This document shows positions 1 through 9,500 of a stretch of 64,000 nt of DNA, piece by piece (the stretch's first letter is position 1; every line of letters starts with the position of its first letter). A program made the translations under genes and the position numbers. The notes beneath the pieces were generated by a model. It saw only the letters and a program-made list of their open reading frames with translations, ran no database searches and was not told the DNA's origin. Source of the DNA: Chitinimonas prasina (GTDB lineage: Bacteria; Pseudomonadota; Gammaproteobacteria; Burkholderiales; Chitinimonadaceae); the NCBI RefSeq assembly GCF_030160395.1, contig NZ_BSOG01000001.1, positions 1,330,117 to 1,394,116 on the forward strand, written 5' to 3'.

Positions 1-149
1 CCTTGCATAGCTACCAGACCATTGCGGCCGAGGGTACCCAGAAGAACTTGATAGACCGCATGCAGACCCGCATGGATCTGTATGAGCACCTGGGTTACCA
101 CGAGTATGAGCAAAAGCTGGATGCGCTGTTTGCGCAGAGCGGGCAGTAA
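1..149 (+). CDS. prpB: 2-methylisocitrate lyase, C-terminal end (partial)
   Basis: Only the last 49 codons are inside the window, and the 5' end lies upstream. The visible residues end in a run containing [20 protein letters not shown] followed by [10 protein letters not shown], which resembles the C-terminal helix of PrpB. PrpB cleaves 2-methylisocitrate to pyruvate and succinate, the last step of the methylcitrate cycle. The genes that follow on the same strand (prpC, acnD, prpF) are the expected partners, which supports the call. The stop codon is at 147-149, directly before a palindromic repeat. Confidence 0.85.
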   Translation, partial: LHSYQTIAAEGTQKNLIDRMQTRMDLYEHLGYHEYEQKLDALFAQSGQ

Positions 150-260
150 GAGCGCCTAACAAAACCCTTCTGGCGTTGTTGTGCGAGCTTGCCGTACCCA
201 CGTACTGTCTGCGCACGCACGCCTAGCCAGAACCGCTACGCTGGGTTTTGTTAGCCGCTC
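150..260. repeat. MITE-like palindromic repeat, copy 1
   Basis: The ends are near-perfect inverted repeats: GAGCGCCTAACAAAACCC on the left and GGGTTTTGTTAGCCGCTC on the right. An inner pair, TTCTGGC/GCCAGAA, lies just inside. The core contains GCCGTACCCACGTACTGTCTG. A second copy, inverted relative to this one, lies at 33770-33893 and shares both the ends and the core. With no coding capacity and about 110-125 bp, it looks like a non-autonomous element or an intercistronic hairpin. It separates prpB from prpC. The following 199 bases up to prpC hold nothing else I recognise. Confidence 0.75.
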
Positions 261-459
261 TAAGCGCCGCTAGCTGTATCGGGGCGAGGCGGCCTGCCAG
301 GCGCGGCGGCCTTGTCCAACCCGGCGGGGCGGCGCGATTCGCCCTACGGCGTGCTGCCAGTTTTGCCCTGGTGGCCAGTACGTTGCCCGCCGTTCAAGTT
401 ACATCAGACCCAAGATCAATCTAACCCTGCCCGCCATTCGGGCCGTGAAGGAGTACAGC

Positions 460-1611
460 ATGTCCGATACCCAATCCGTTCTGCCCAAGCCGAAGAAGTC
501 TGTTGCCCTGTCGGGCGTTGCTGCCGGTAATACTGAGCTGTGTACCGTGGGCCGCACCGGTAACGATCTGCATTACCGGGGTTACGACATTCTGGACGTG
601 GCCGATGCCTGCGAGTTTGAGGAGATTGCCTACCTGCTGGTGCATGGCAAGCTGCCGAATGCGGCAGAGCTGCGTGGCTACAAGAACAAGCTGAAGGCGC
701 TGCGCGGCATACCGGCCAGCGTGAAGGCGGTGCTGGAGGCCTTGCCGGCCAGCGCCCACCCGATGGATGTGATGCGCTCTGCCGTATCGGCCCTGGGTTG
801 CACGCTGCCGGAGAAGGACGACCACAATATGCCGGGCGCGCGCGATATCGCCGACAGGCTGATGGCGTCGCTGGGTTCGATGCTGCTGTATTGGTATCAC
901 TTCAGCCATAACGGCCGCCGTATCGAGGTGGAGACCGACGATGATTCGATAGGTGGTCACTTCCTGCACCTGCTGCATGGCGAGAAGCCGTCGGCAGAGT
1001 GGGTGAAGGCCATGCATACCTCGCTGGTGCTGTATGCCGAGCATGAGTTCAATGCCTCGACCTTTACTGCCCGAGTGATAGCCGGCACTGGTTCGGACAT
1101 TTACTCGGCCATTACCGGCGCCATCGGCGCGCTGCGCGGCCCCAAGCACGGTGGCGCCAACGAGGTGGCATTCGAGGTGCAGAAGCGCTACGAATCGCCC
1201 GATGCGGCCGAGGCGGATATCCGCGCCCGGGTGGAGCGCAAGGAGGTGGTGATCGGCTTTGGCCACCCGGTCTATACCATCAGCGATCCGCGCAACAAGG
1301 TGATCAAGGAAGTGGCACGTACGCTGTCGCAGCAGGCCGACGACATGAAGATGTTCGATATTGCCGAGCGTCTGGAATCGGTGATGTGGGATATCAAGAA
1401 GATGTTCCCCAACCTGGATTGGTTCAGCGCGGTCAGCTACCACATGATGGGTGTGCCGACGGCCATGTTCACGCCCTTGTTTGTGATCTCGCGCACCAGC
1501 GGCTGGAGTGCGCATGTGATCGAGCAGAGGGTCGATGGCAAGATCATCCGCCCCAGCGCGAACTACACCGGGCCGGAAAACCTGCAGTTCGTGCCGCTGG
1601 CACAGCGCTGA
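460..1611 (+). CDS. prpC: 2-methylcitrate synthase
   Basis: PrpC condenses propionyl-CoA with oxaloacetate to 2-methylcitrate in the cytoplasm. The 383-aa protein has the citrate-synthase fold signatures: [10 protein letters not shown] with a catalytic His near 195, [23 protein letters not shown] with His near 269, and the Asp of LDWFSAV near 320. The length is normal for PrpC and shorter than for GltA. I place the start at 460, because an AAGGAG-like site lies about 6 bases upstream and [10 protein letters not shown] fits the family; an in-frame GTG at 445 is less likely. It lies between prpB and acnD, as expected for a methylcitrate operon. A gltA-type citrate synthase is less likely given this context. 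Confidence 0.95.
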   Translation: MSDTQSVLPKPKKSVALSGVAAGNTELCTVGRTGNDLHYRGYDILDVADACEFEEIAYLLVHGKLPNAAELRGYKNKLKALRGIPASVKAVLEALPASAHPMDVMRSAVSALGCTLPEKDDHNMPGARDIADRLMASLGSMLLYWYHFSHNGRRIEVETDDDSIGGHFLHLLHGEKPSAEWVKAMHTSLVLYAEHEFNASTFTARVIAGTGSDIYSAITGAIGALRGPKHGGANEVAFEVQKRYESPDAAEADIRARVERKEVVIGFGHPVYTISDPRNKVIKEVARTLSQQADDMKMFDIAERLESVMWDIKKMFPNLDWFSAVSYHMMGVPTAMFTPLFVISRTSGWSAHVIEQRVDGKIIRPSANYTGPENLQFVPLAQR

Positions 1612-1718
1612 CCGGCGCCGCTGCGGTGGCGGGGCCTGGCGCCCTGCCCCGCCGGCTGCCCTGCATCACTCAAAAAAACATACCGTACCGTAGTGACACG
1701 TAGCAGATGGGGACATCC

Positions 1719-4322
1719 ATGAATACCGCCCACCGCAAACCCCTTCCCGGCACCCGGCTGGATTATTTTGACGCCCGTGAGGCGGTCGATGCCATCCAGC
1801 CTGGGGCCTGGGATGGCTTGCCCTATACCTCCCGCGTGCTGGCCGAGAACCTGGTGCGCCGTTGCGAGCCGGCCAATCTGGTCGATGCCCTGCGGCAGCT
1901 GATCGAGCGCAAGCGGGATCTCGACTTCCCCTGGTTTCCGGCGCGGGTGGTGTGCCATGACATTCTGGGCCAGACCGCCCTGGTGGACCTGGCCGGCCTG
2001 CGCGATGCCATAGCCGACCAGGGTGGCGACCCGGCCAAGGTGAACCCGGTGGTGCCGGTGCAACTGATCGTGGACCACTCGCTGGCGGTGGAGTGCGGCG
2101 GTTTCGACCCCGATGCCTTTGCCAAGAACCGTGCGATCGAGGATCGCCGCAACGAGGATCGTTTCCACTTTATCGATTGGACCAAGCGGGCCTTCAAGAA
2201 CGTGGATGTGATCCCGCCGGGCAACGGCATCATGCATCAGATCAATCTGGAGCGGATGTCGCCGGTGATAGGGGTGCTGGATGGCGTGGCCTACCCCGAT
2301 ACCTGCGTGGGCACCGATAGCCACACACCGCATGTGGATGCGCTGGGGGTGATTGCCATCGGCGTGGGCGGGCTGGAGGCCGAGAACGTGATGCTGGGCC
2401 GCGCGTCGTGGATGCGCCTGCCCGATATCGTGGGCGTGGAACTCTCGGGCCGGCCTGGGCCCGGCATTACGGCGACCGATGTGGTGCTGGCGCTGACCGA
2501 GTTCCTGCGCAAGGAAAAGGTGGTGGGGGCTTATCTGGAGTTCCGCGGCGAGGGCGCGGCGGCGCTGACCCTGGGCGACCGGGCCACCATCTCCAATATG
2601 GCGCCGGAGTATGGTGCGACGGCGGCCATGTTCTTTATCGACCAGCAGACACTGGACTACCTGCGGCTGACCGGCCGCGAGGATGAGCAGGTCAAGCTGG
2701 TGGAGACCTATGCCCGGCATACCGGTCTGTGGGCCGATGCCCTGGCGGGCGCCCAATACGAGCGGGTGTTGCGGTTCGACCTGGCGACCGTGGTGCGCAA
2801 TATGGCGGGGCCATCCAACCCGCACAAGCGCCTGCCCACCAGCGATCTGGCCGAGCGTGGCATCGCCGTGGGCCTGGATCAGGCCCGCGCGCAGGAGGCC
2901 CAGGGCCTGATGCCTGACGGTGCAGTCATCATTGCGGCCATTACCAGCTGCACCAACACCAGCAACCCGCGCAACGTGATCGCCGCCGGCCTGCTGGCCC
3001 GTAATGCCAACCGCCTGGGCCTGGTGCGCAAGCCCTGGGTGAAGTCGTCGCTGGCGCCGGGCTCCAAGACGGTGCAGCTGTATCTGGAGGCCGCCGGGCT
3101 GATGCCCGATCTCGAAAAGCTGGGCTTTGGGGTGGTGGCGTTTGCCTGTACCACCTGCAACGGCATGTCGGGTGCGCTGGATGCCAAGATCCAGCAGGAA
3201 ATCATAGACCGCAAGCTGTACGCGACCGCCGTGCTCTCGGGCAACCGCAACTTTGATGGCCGCATCCACCCCTATGCCAAGCAGGCCTTCCTGGCCTCGC
3301 CACCCCTGGTGGTGGCCTATGCCATTGCCGGCACCATACGCTTCGATATCGAAAAGGATGTGCTGGGTGTGGTGGATGGCCGCGAGATAAGGCTGAAGGA
3401 TATCTGGCCCTCGGACGAGGAGATCGATGCGGTAGTGAAGCAGGCGGTGCAGCCGGCGCAGTTCCGCCAGGTGTATATCCCCATGTTTGCGCCGCAGCAG
3501 GATGCGGGCCAGCAGGTCAGCCCGCTGTATGCTTGGCGCGGCCAGAGCACGTATATCCGCCGCCCGCCGTACTGGGAGGGTGCGCTGGCCGGCGAGCGCA
3601 CACTGCAGGGCATGCGCCCCCTGGCGGTGTTGGGCGATAACATCACCACCGACCATCTGTCGCCCTCCAATGCCATTCTGCTGGATAGCGCCGCGGGCGA
3701 GTACCTGGCCAGGATGGGCTTGCCGGAAGAGGATTTCAATTCCTACGCCACCCACCGTGGCGACCACCTGACGGCCCAGCGGGCTACCTTTGCCAACCCG
3801 ACGCTGCTGAACGAGATGGTGCGCGAGGATGGCAAGGTCAAGCCCGGTTCGCTGGCGCGGATCGAACCCGAGGGCCAGGTCACCCGCATGTGGGAAGCCA
3901 TCGAGACCTATATGGCGCGCAAGCAGCCGCTGGTGGTGATCGCTGGGGCCGACTACGGCCAGGGCTCATCGCGCGACTGGGCAGCCAAGGGCGTGCGCCT
4001 GGCGGGGGTGGAGGCCATTGTGGCCGAGGGTTTCGAGCGCATTCACCGCACCAACCTGGTGGGTATGGGTGTGCTGCCGCTGGAGTTCAAGCCGGGCGTG
4101 AACCGCCTGACCCTGGGCCTGGATGGTACCGAAACCTATGACGTGATCGGCGAACGCCGGCCACGGGCGACATTGACGCTGGTGGTGCATCGCCGCAGCG
4201 GCGAGCGGGTGGAGGTGCCGGTGACCTGTCGTCTCGATAGCGACGAGGAGGTTTCGATCTACGAGGCCGGCGGCGTGCTGCAGCGCTTTGCTCAGGATTT
4301 TCTGGCGTCTGCCAGGGGGTGA
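1719..4322 (+). CDS. acnD: Fe/S-dependent 2-methylcitrate dehydratase
   Basis: AcnD is the aconitase-like enzyme that, together with PrpF, replaces PrpD: it dehydrates 2-methylcitrate to a 2-methylaconitate isomer. The 867-aa protein has the [4Fe-4S] ligands in SCTNTSNP (Cys about 411) and ACTTCNG (Cys about 477 and 480), and the swivel-domain motif YGQGSSRDWAAKG near the C-terminus. I prefer the ATG at 1719 (MNTAHRKPLPGTRLDYFDAR) over the one at 1707, because a TGGGGA sequence is spaced correctly for 1719 and the N-terminus fits the family. The location upstream of prpF separates it from a housekeeping aconitase. Confidence 0.93.
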   Translation: MNTAHRKPLPGTRLDYFDAREAVDAIQPGAWDGLPYTSRVLAENLVRRCEPANLVDALRQLIERKRDLDFPWFPARVVCHDILGQTALVDLAGLRDAIADQGGDPAKVNPVVPVQLIVDHSLAVECGGFDPDAFAKNRAIEDRRNEDRFHFIDWTKRAFKNVDVIPPGNGIMHQINLERMSPVIGVLDGVAYPDTCVGTDSHTPHVDALGVIAIGVGGLEAENVMLGRASWMRLPDIVGVELSGRPGPGITATDVVLALTEFLRKEKVVGAYLEFRGEGAAALTLGDRATISNMAPEYGATAAMFFIDQQTLDYLRLTGREDEQVKLVETYARHTGLWADALAGAQYERVLRFDLATVVRNMAGPSNPHKRLPTSDLAERGIAVGLDQARAQEAQGLMPDGAVIIAAITSCTNTSNPRNVIAAGLLARNANRLGLVRKPWVKSSLAPGSKTVQLYLEAAGLMPDLEKLGFGVVAFACTTCNGMSGALDAKIQQEIIDRKLYATAVLSGNRNFDGRIHPYAKQAFLASPPLVVAYAIAGTIRFDIEKDVLGVVDGREIRLKDIWPSDEEIDAVVKQAVQPAQFRQVYIPMFAPQQDAGQQVSPLYAWRGQSTYIRRPPYWEGALAGERTLQGMRPLAVLGDNITTDHLSPSNAILLDSAAGEYLARMGLPEEDFNSYATHRGDHLTAQRATFANPTLLNEMVREDGKVKPGSLARIEPEGQVTRMWEAIETYMARKQPLVVIAGADYGQGSSRDWAAKGVRLAGVEAIVAEGFERIHRTNLVGMGVLPLEFKPGVNRLTLGLDGTETYDVIGERRPRATLTLVVHRRSGERVEVPVTCRLDSDEEVSIYEAGGVLQRFAQDFLASARG

Positions 4323-4329
4323 TGGGCCT

Positions 4330-4781
4330 CCCCCTCTCCCCCGGCCCCTCTCCCGCGGGGGGAGAGGGGTGACGAATGGATGGCGGGTAGGGGTGGGTGT
4401 GGGGGTGTTGGGGTTTTCTGAGCGAGCTGATGGGATGGGCGGCTGTTGGCCTCGTTAGAACAAAGCAAGCGACACAACAGCGAACTCGTTCTCTAGCACC
4501 TCTCCCCCTGCGGGAGAGGGGTTGGGGAGAGGGGGCCGGCGGCACAGCAAGCAATCCATCCACCCCACCCACCCCCAAACCAACCAGAATGCAGCACCAA
4601 CCACAAAATCATTCACTAGCCCCTCTCCCCTCGAGGGAGAGGGGTTGGGGAGAGGGGGCGGTGGAACAGCAAGCAATCCATCCACCCCACCACCCTCAAA
4701 CCAACCAGAACACAGCAGCAAGCACAAAATCATTCAGAGCCCCTCTCCCCCGCGGGAGAGGGGTTGGGGAGAGGGGGCAGC
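4330..4781. repeat. Palindromic CCCTCTCCCC/GGGGAGAGGG repeats, one inverted and three tandem copies
   Basis: This 460-base gap between acnD and the DUF559 gene is built from repeats. One copy at about 4330-4370 is in inverted orientation. Three tandem copies begin at about 4495, 4618 and 4738, with periods of 123 and 120 bases. Each starts with a hairpin of the form CCTCTCCCC-N-GGGAGAGGGG followed by TTGGGGAGAGGG. Copies 1 and 2 continue with an A/C-rich stretch containing CAGCAAGCAATCCATCCACC. The third copy is cut short and runs straight into the DUF559 start codon. Reading frames here give low-complexity peptides and are not genes. Such hairpins are likely folded in the mRNA between acnD and prpF. 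Confidence 0.85.
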
Positions 4782-5162
4782 ATGGAACAGCGGCAGTTCG
4801 CCAAAGCCCTGCGGCAGAACATGACCGATGCCGAGCGGCTGTTGTGGCGGCATTTACGTGCGCATCGCCTTGATGGCGAGAAATTCCGCCGGCAGCAGCC
4901 TTTGGGCCCCTACATCGTGGACTTCGTCCATTTCGGCGCGCGGTTGATCGTGGAGGCCGATGGCGGCCAGCATGGCGGCGCGGTGGATGAGGTCAGGGAT
5001 GCCTGGCTGCAACGGCAGGGCTTTCGGGTCTTGCGGTTCTGGAACAACGAGATATTGCAGCAGACCGATGCAGTCCTGACGGCCATCTGGGCGGCGACCG
5101 GTTCTGCCCTCACCCGCACGCTGGCCGGGGCGGATTATTCAATACAGGAAGACGAGACATGA
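4782..5162 (+). CDS. DUF559 (Vsr/PD-(D/E)XK-like) endonuclease-domain protein
   Basis: This 126-aa protein has the DUF559 pattern. An N-terminal helix (ALRQNMTDAERLLWRHLR) is followed by FRRQQPLGPYIVDFVHF and LIVEADGGQH, which supply the D...ExD residues of a restriction-endonuclease-like core, and then GFRVLRFWNNEI. The family is related to very-short-patch repair and restriction nucleases, but its biological role is unknown. The ATG at 4782 lies at the edge of the last palindromic repeat. The stop overlaps the prpF start (ATGA at 5159-5162), so translation is coupled to prpF. It is not a known part of propionate metabolism and looks like an insertion carried with its repeats. Confidence 0.85.
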   Translation: MEQRQFAKALRQNMTDAERLLWRHLRAHRLDGEKFRRQQPLGPYIVDFVHFGARLIVEADGGQHGGAVDEVRDAWLQRQGFRVLRFWNNEILQQTDAVLTAIWAATGSALTRTLAGADYSIQEDET

Positions 5163-6343
5163 GCAAGCACGCGCCGCAGATCAAGATTCCCGCCAGCTAT
5201 ATGCGTGGCGGCACCAGCAAGGGTGTGTTCTTTCGCCTGCAGGATCTGCCCGAGGCGGCCCAGGTGGCGGGTGCCGCCCGTGATGCCCTGCTGCTGCGGG
5301 TGATAGGCAGCCCGGACCCCTATGGCAAGCAGATCGATGGCATGGGTGGGGCGACCTCCAGTACCAGCAAGGCGGTGATCGTCAGCAAAAGCAGCCGGCC
5401 GGATCATGATGTGGATTACCTGTTCGGCCAGGTGGCCATCGACAAGGCCTTTGTCGATTGGAGCGGTAACTGCGGCAACCTGTCGGCGGCGGTGGGGCCG
5501 TTTGCCATCAGCAATGGCTTGATCGATGCGGCGCGTATTCCGCAGGATGGCATGGTTACCGTGCGTATCTGGCAGGCCAATATTGGCAAGACCATCGTGG
5601 CCCAGGTGCCGGTCAGCAACGGCATGGTGCAGGAGACGGGCGATTTCGAGCTGGACGGCGTGACCTTTGCCGCGGCGGAAATCCAGCTGGACTTCCTGGA
5701 CCCGGCTGCGGACGAGGACGGTGGGGGGGGCGCCATGTTCCCTACTGGCAACCTGGTGGATGAGCTGGAAGTACCGGGCCTAGGCAGGCTCAAGGCCACG
5801 CTGATCAATGCCGGCATCCCGACCATATTCGTGGACGCAGCGGCCATCGGCTATACCGGCACCGAACTGCAGGATGCCATCAATGGCGATGCCAAGGCCC
5901 TGGCCATGTTCGAGACATTGCGGGCACACGGTGCACTGCGCATGGGCTTGATCCAGCACCTGGACGAAGCGGCCAACCGTCAGCACACGCCCAAGGTGGC
6001 CTTTGTGGCCAAGCCGGCCGACTATGTGGCGTCCAGCGGCAAGGCCGTGGCAGCAGCCGATATCGATCTGCTGGTGCGGGCGCTGTCCATGGGCAAGTTG
6101 CACCACGCCATGATGGGTACGGCGGCGGTGGCGATAGGTACGGCGGCGGCGATACCCGGCACCCTGGTCAATCTGGCGGCGGGTGGCGGTGCCCGTACGG
6201 CAGTCCGCTTCGGCCACCCCTCCGGCACCTTGCGGGTGGGGGCGGAGGCCCGCCAGCAAGATGGCGATTGGGTAGTGAGCAAGGCCATCATGAGCCGTAG
6301 TGCCAGGGTGCTGATGGAGGGCTGGGTGCGGGTGCCCGGCTAG
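5159..6343 (+). CDS. prpF: 2-methylaconitate cis-trans isomerase
   Basis: PrpF isomerises the 2-methylaconitate made by AcnD so that the general aconitase can hydrate it. The 394-aa protein has the PrpF/diaminopimelate-epimerase-like fold signatures: PASYMRGGTSKGVFF at the N-terminus, GGATSSTSKAVIVSKS, and VDWSGNCGNLSAAVG with the conserved Cys. The C-terminal half contains GGGARTAVRFGHPSGTLRVG. It overlaps the upstream DUF559 gene by four bases. The pairing with acnD is the usual context for this enzyme. No clear T-rich terminator follows. Confidence 0.94.
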   Translation: MSKHAPQIKIPASYMRGGTSKGVFFRLQDLPEAAQVAGAARDALLLRVIGSPDPYGKQIDGMGGATSSTSKAVIVSKSSRPDHDVDYLFGQVAIDKAFVDWSGNCGNLSAAVGPFAISNGLIDAARIPQDGMVTVRIWQANIGKTIVAQVPVSNGMVQETGDFELDGVTFAAAEIQLDFLDPAADEDGGGGAMFPTGNLVDELEVPGLGRLKATLINAGIPTIFVDAAAIGYTGTELQDAINGDAKALAMFETLRAHGALRMGLIQHLDEAANRQHTPKVAFVAKPADYVASSGKAVAAADIDLLVRALSMGKLHHAMMGTAAVAIGTAAAIPGTLVNLAAGGGARTAVRFGHPSGTLRVGAEARQQDGDWVVSKAIMSRSARVLMEGWVRVPG

Positions 6344-6354
6344 ACCGGCCTGGG

Positions 6355-6370
6355 CGTTCCACGTGAAACG
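6355..6370. other. parS-like palindrome / short hairpin after prpF
   Basis: The sequence CGTTCCACGTGAAACG is close to the ParB-binding palindrome TGTTTCACGTGAAACA, differing at three positions, two of them terminal. It also forms a GGGCGTT/AACGCCC hairpin with the flanking bases. It may be a degenerate parS site or simply an mRNA 3' hairpin ending the prp operon. Confidence 0.3.
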
Positions 6371-6421
6371 CCCCGCTCCCCACCCTGGCTGGCAAGTGGA
6401 AAAGCACCCATGCCAGCGCCA

Positions 6422-6450
6422 TAGGCAAGCCCCTGCCCGATCCCTATAAT
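6422..6450 (+). promoter_or_regulatory. Candidate promoter of the retron-associated operon
   Basis: A perfect TATAAT at 6445-6450 lies 52 bases before the TTG start at 6502. The matching -35 region 17 bases upstream (TAGGCA) is poor. The position fits a promoter driving the HEAT-repeat and SWIM genes separately from the prp operon. Confidence 0.45.
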
Positions 6451-6501
6451 CGTCCGCCACGATGGCTACGACCATCTCTGGCGAATACGGGAGGGGGTAG
6501 T

Positions 6502-9500
6502 TTGACTACGCACAATATGGCCATGGGCGCGATTGCGCTTTTCCGGCCCGGGGCCGAACCCTTGCGGCTGACGCTGGCGCTGTCGCCGGCGGATGACGGC
6601 GGCTATTGGGTGGTATTGAGCCAAGGTGCGCCGGGCGAAGCCTTGGTCGCGCTGCACAAGAACAACTCCCCCTTGCCCCTGGCGGCCGCGCAGGCCTTGC
6701 TGGAGCGCACCGTGGCGGCCAAGCTCGATGATGGTTTTGTGGGCCTGGAGAGCGCGGTGCCGGCGGTGGATGCCTCGGCGTTGGGTGTGACGGCGGCGCA
6801 GCAGGCAGGTTTGCTGTCCCGGCTGGAGCACGGCCAGTGGCGTTTGCTGGCGGCCCGGCAGCGCTCGCGCCTGGTCTGGCGTGTGGGCGAGTTGCGGGTG
6901 GCGGCTGCCGTGCCGCGCCTGGTCGAGTTGCTGGCCACTGGCGATGCCATGCTGGATTACTGCCTGGCCTGGGCCATAGGCCGCTGCGGCGATGCCGGGG
7001 CGAAGGAGGCCATGGCGGGTTTGTCGCGGCGTGGTGGTAGCGAGATGGTCAAGCGCATGGCGCTGCTGGCCTGGCTGCAACTGGCCTCGGCGGACGAGCG
7101 TGCAGCCCATGCGGCGCGGCTGGTGGGTGACTGGCCCCTACCCCTGCGCGAGGCCTGGCAGGCGGGTGAGCCGGCGCAGTTGGCGCGGGTGCTGGCCGAT
7201 GCCGATACCTGGCAGCGGCATAAGCGTGCCGAGTGGCTGGAACAGCTTGATCAGGTTGCGCTGGCCCAGCCGCTGGCGCGGCAGTTGCTGCTGGATGAGT
7301 TGGCGCAGCTACCGTTTGCGGCCGGCAGCTTCCGTACCGCCAGGCGCTTGTACAAGGCGGCGGAGTTCCGTGGCGATGCGACAGTGTGGGCCTTGCTGCA
7401 GCGGCGCTTCGAGCAGACTGGCGCCGCTTTCCATCATGCTTACGAAGGCCAAGGCAGGTATCTGGATGGCCGCTGGGTACGCATCAGCGACGAGCTGGTC
7501 CGCCAGGACAGCCGCCTGGCCTACTCGCAGCGCACCCGCCGCTATCTGGTACAGCGCGGTTGGCGCACGCTGCGCCGCTTGGGCAGCGCCGGCAGTGCGG
7601 AGTTTCCGCCGCTGGCGTTTGCGGCCCTGCTGCAGTATGACGATGCGGCGGCCAAGCCCGATATGGAAGTCAGCCGTAGCGTATGGGATGGTCGCCGCTA
7701 CCAGACCCGGCGCGAATACCATTACCGCCACCACGATGCCACCCTGTTCAACCGCCTGTTGTTCCGCCCTGGTGGGCTGGTGCGCGGCAACCGTCATGCC
7801 AGCAGCTGGGCTGCCGATCAGGCCCTGCCGGTCACGCTAGGGGCACGGCTGGAGCCCCTGGCCGAGCGTTGGGATCAGCGGCCCGATCTGCTGCTGAGGC
7901 TGGCGCTGGAATCCCGCGCCGAGCAGGTGCAGTGCTTTGCCGCCCGTGCCCTGGCTGGGCAGCCGGCCTATTGCGCTGGCATCAGCGATACCTTGTGGCG
8001 CCGCCTGCTCAACAGCCCATTTACCGCCACCGCCCAGTTTGCCTACGACTACCTGTTCCAGCGCATTGCCGCCGAGCCCGACCGCGAACGGCGCGAGGCA
8101 TGGCTGGCACTGCTGGTGGGCAGCCGCCACCCAGCCATCTGCGATGCGGCCCTGGCCTTGCTGGAGGCAGACCCGGCCGGCCATGCCAGCAGCCCCACAC
8201 TGGTCACAGCGGTGCTGCTGGCGCGCACCGCCAGGGTACGCAAGCTGAGCCGCCTGCTGTGCCAGGCCGCCCTGGCCATGCCGGGGGTGGCCGAGGCCAC
8301 GGTGCAAAGGCTGCTCGATTGGCTGGACGATGCCGACCCGGCCACCGAGGCGCTGGAACCTATCTGCGACAACCTGGCCTGGCTGGTGAGCAATACCTTC
8401 CGCCCGGCGGCCGGCAAGGTGGACCATGGCCGCCTGCAGGGGCTTCTTCAGCATGCCGCCGTGCCGGTAGTCTGCCTGGCCATGGATTGGCTGATCGCCC
8501 ACGAGCAACCCGTCAGCAGCCTGCCGCCGGCCAGTTACCGCCCCTTGCTGCAGAGCGAGGACGAGCGGGTGCTGGCCGCTGCCATCCGCTTGCTGGGCGC
8601 CCTGCCCGAGCCGGTGTTGTTGACCCAGGCCGAGTTGATTGCCCGCTTTGCCCTGTGCCCGGCGGCTACCGTGCGCCAGGCCGTGCAGCCGCTGATGCTG
8701 CGTTTGGCCGGGCTGGATGCGGCCTTCCTGGCGGGCCTGATGCCCAGCCTGCTGGACGTGGTGTTCCGGGCCGAGACCATAGTGGGCCTGCAGGACGAGG
8801 TGCTGGCCCTGTTGACCGGGCCGCTGGCCCAGGCCAGCCGTGAGCAGCCGTATGACACCACCCAGCGCCTGCTGGAAGCCCGCAGCCGTGCGGCCCAGCG
8901 CCTGGGTAGCTGGTTGCTGGACGGTTATAGCGATGCCGAGCTGCCGCTGAGCCTGTGGGTCAGGCTGACCCGCCACGAGACCCTGGCAGTGCGGCAACGG
9001 GCGCTGGCGATGATGGCGGCCAATTTTGCTGCGCTGGGCGTGGACGGCCTGCTGCCAGCCCTGGCCAACCGTTGGGATGACGCCCGTGGCGCCTTGATTG
9101 CCTGCCTGCAGGCGCGGGTGGCGGCGGCAGACTGGCAGATGGCGCAGCTGATCCAGCTGTGCGACCACGAGCATGCCGATGTGCAGGCCCTGGGCTGTGC
9201 GCTGCTGGGCGGCCGGCTGGCCCAGGGTAGCGATACCGAGGCCCTGATGGCGCTGGCCCAGCACCCTTCGCTCAAGGTGCAGCGTTTTGTGGCGGACTAT
9301 CTGCAGCATGCGGTGGCTGACGATGTGGCATCCCTGGTGCGGCTGCGGCCTTACTTCCTGACCGTGCTGGCCCAGGTAAACCGTGGCCGTGCAGCCAAGA
9401 CTGCGGTGCTGGATTTCCTGCGCCAGCGGGCGGCCGCATCCGAGCCCGCCGCGCGCGAGGTGGCCACGCTGTTCGAGCACCTGGCCGTGACGGTAGCCCT

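Noticed and set aside
1563-3767. Long antisense frame (734 codons) opposite acnD
   Set aside because: It follows from GC-rich codon use of acnD; its His/Arg/Gln-rich product has no protein family look, and no ribosome site was seen.
4330-4781. CRISPR array
   Set aside because: Repeat units are 120 bases with conserved rather than unique spacers, and no cas genes are in the window.
4397-4873. Frames over the prp repeat region giving Pro/Arg-rich peptides
   Set aside because: They are translations of the palindromic repeats; the real gene begins at 4782.
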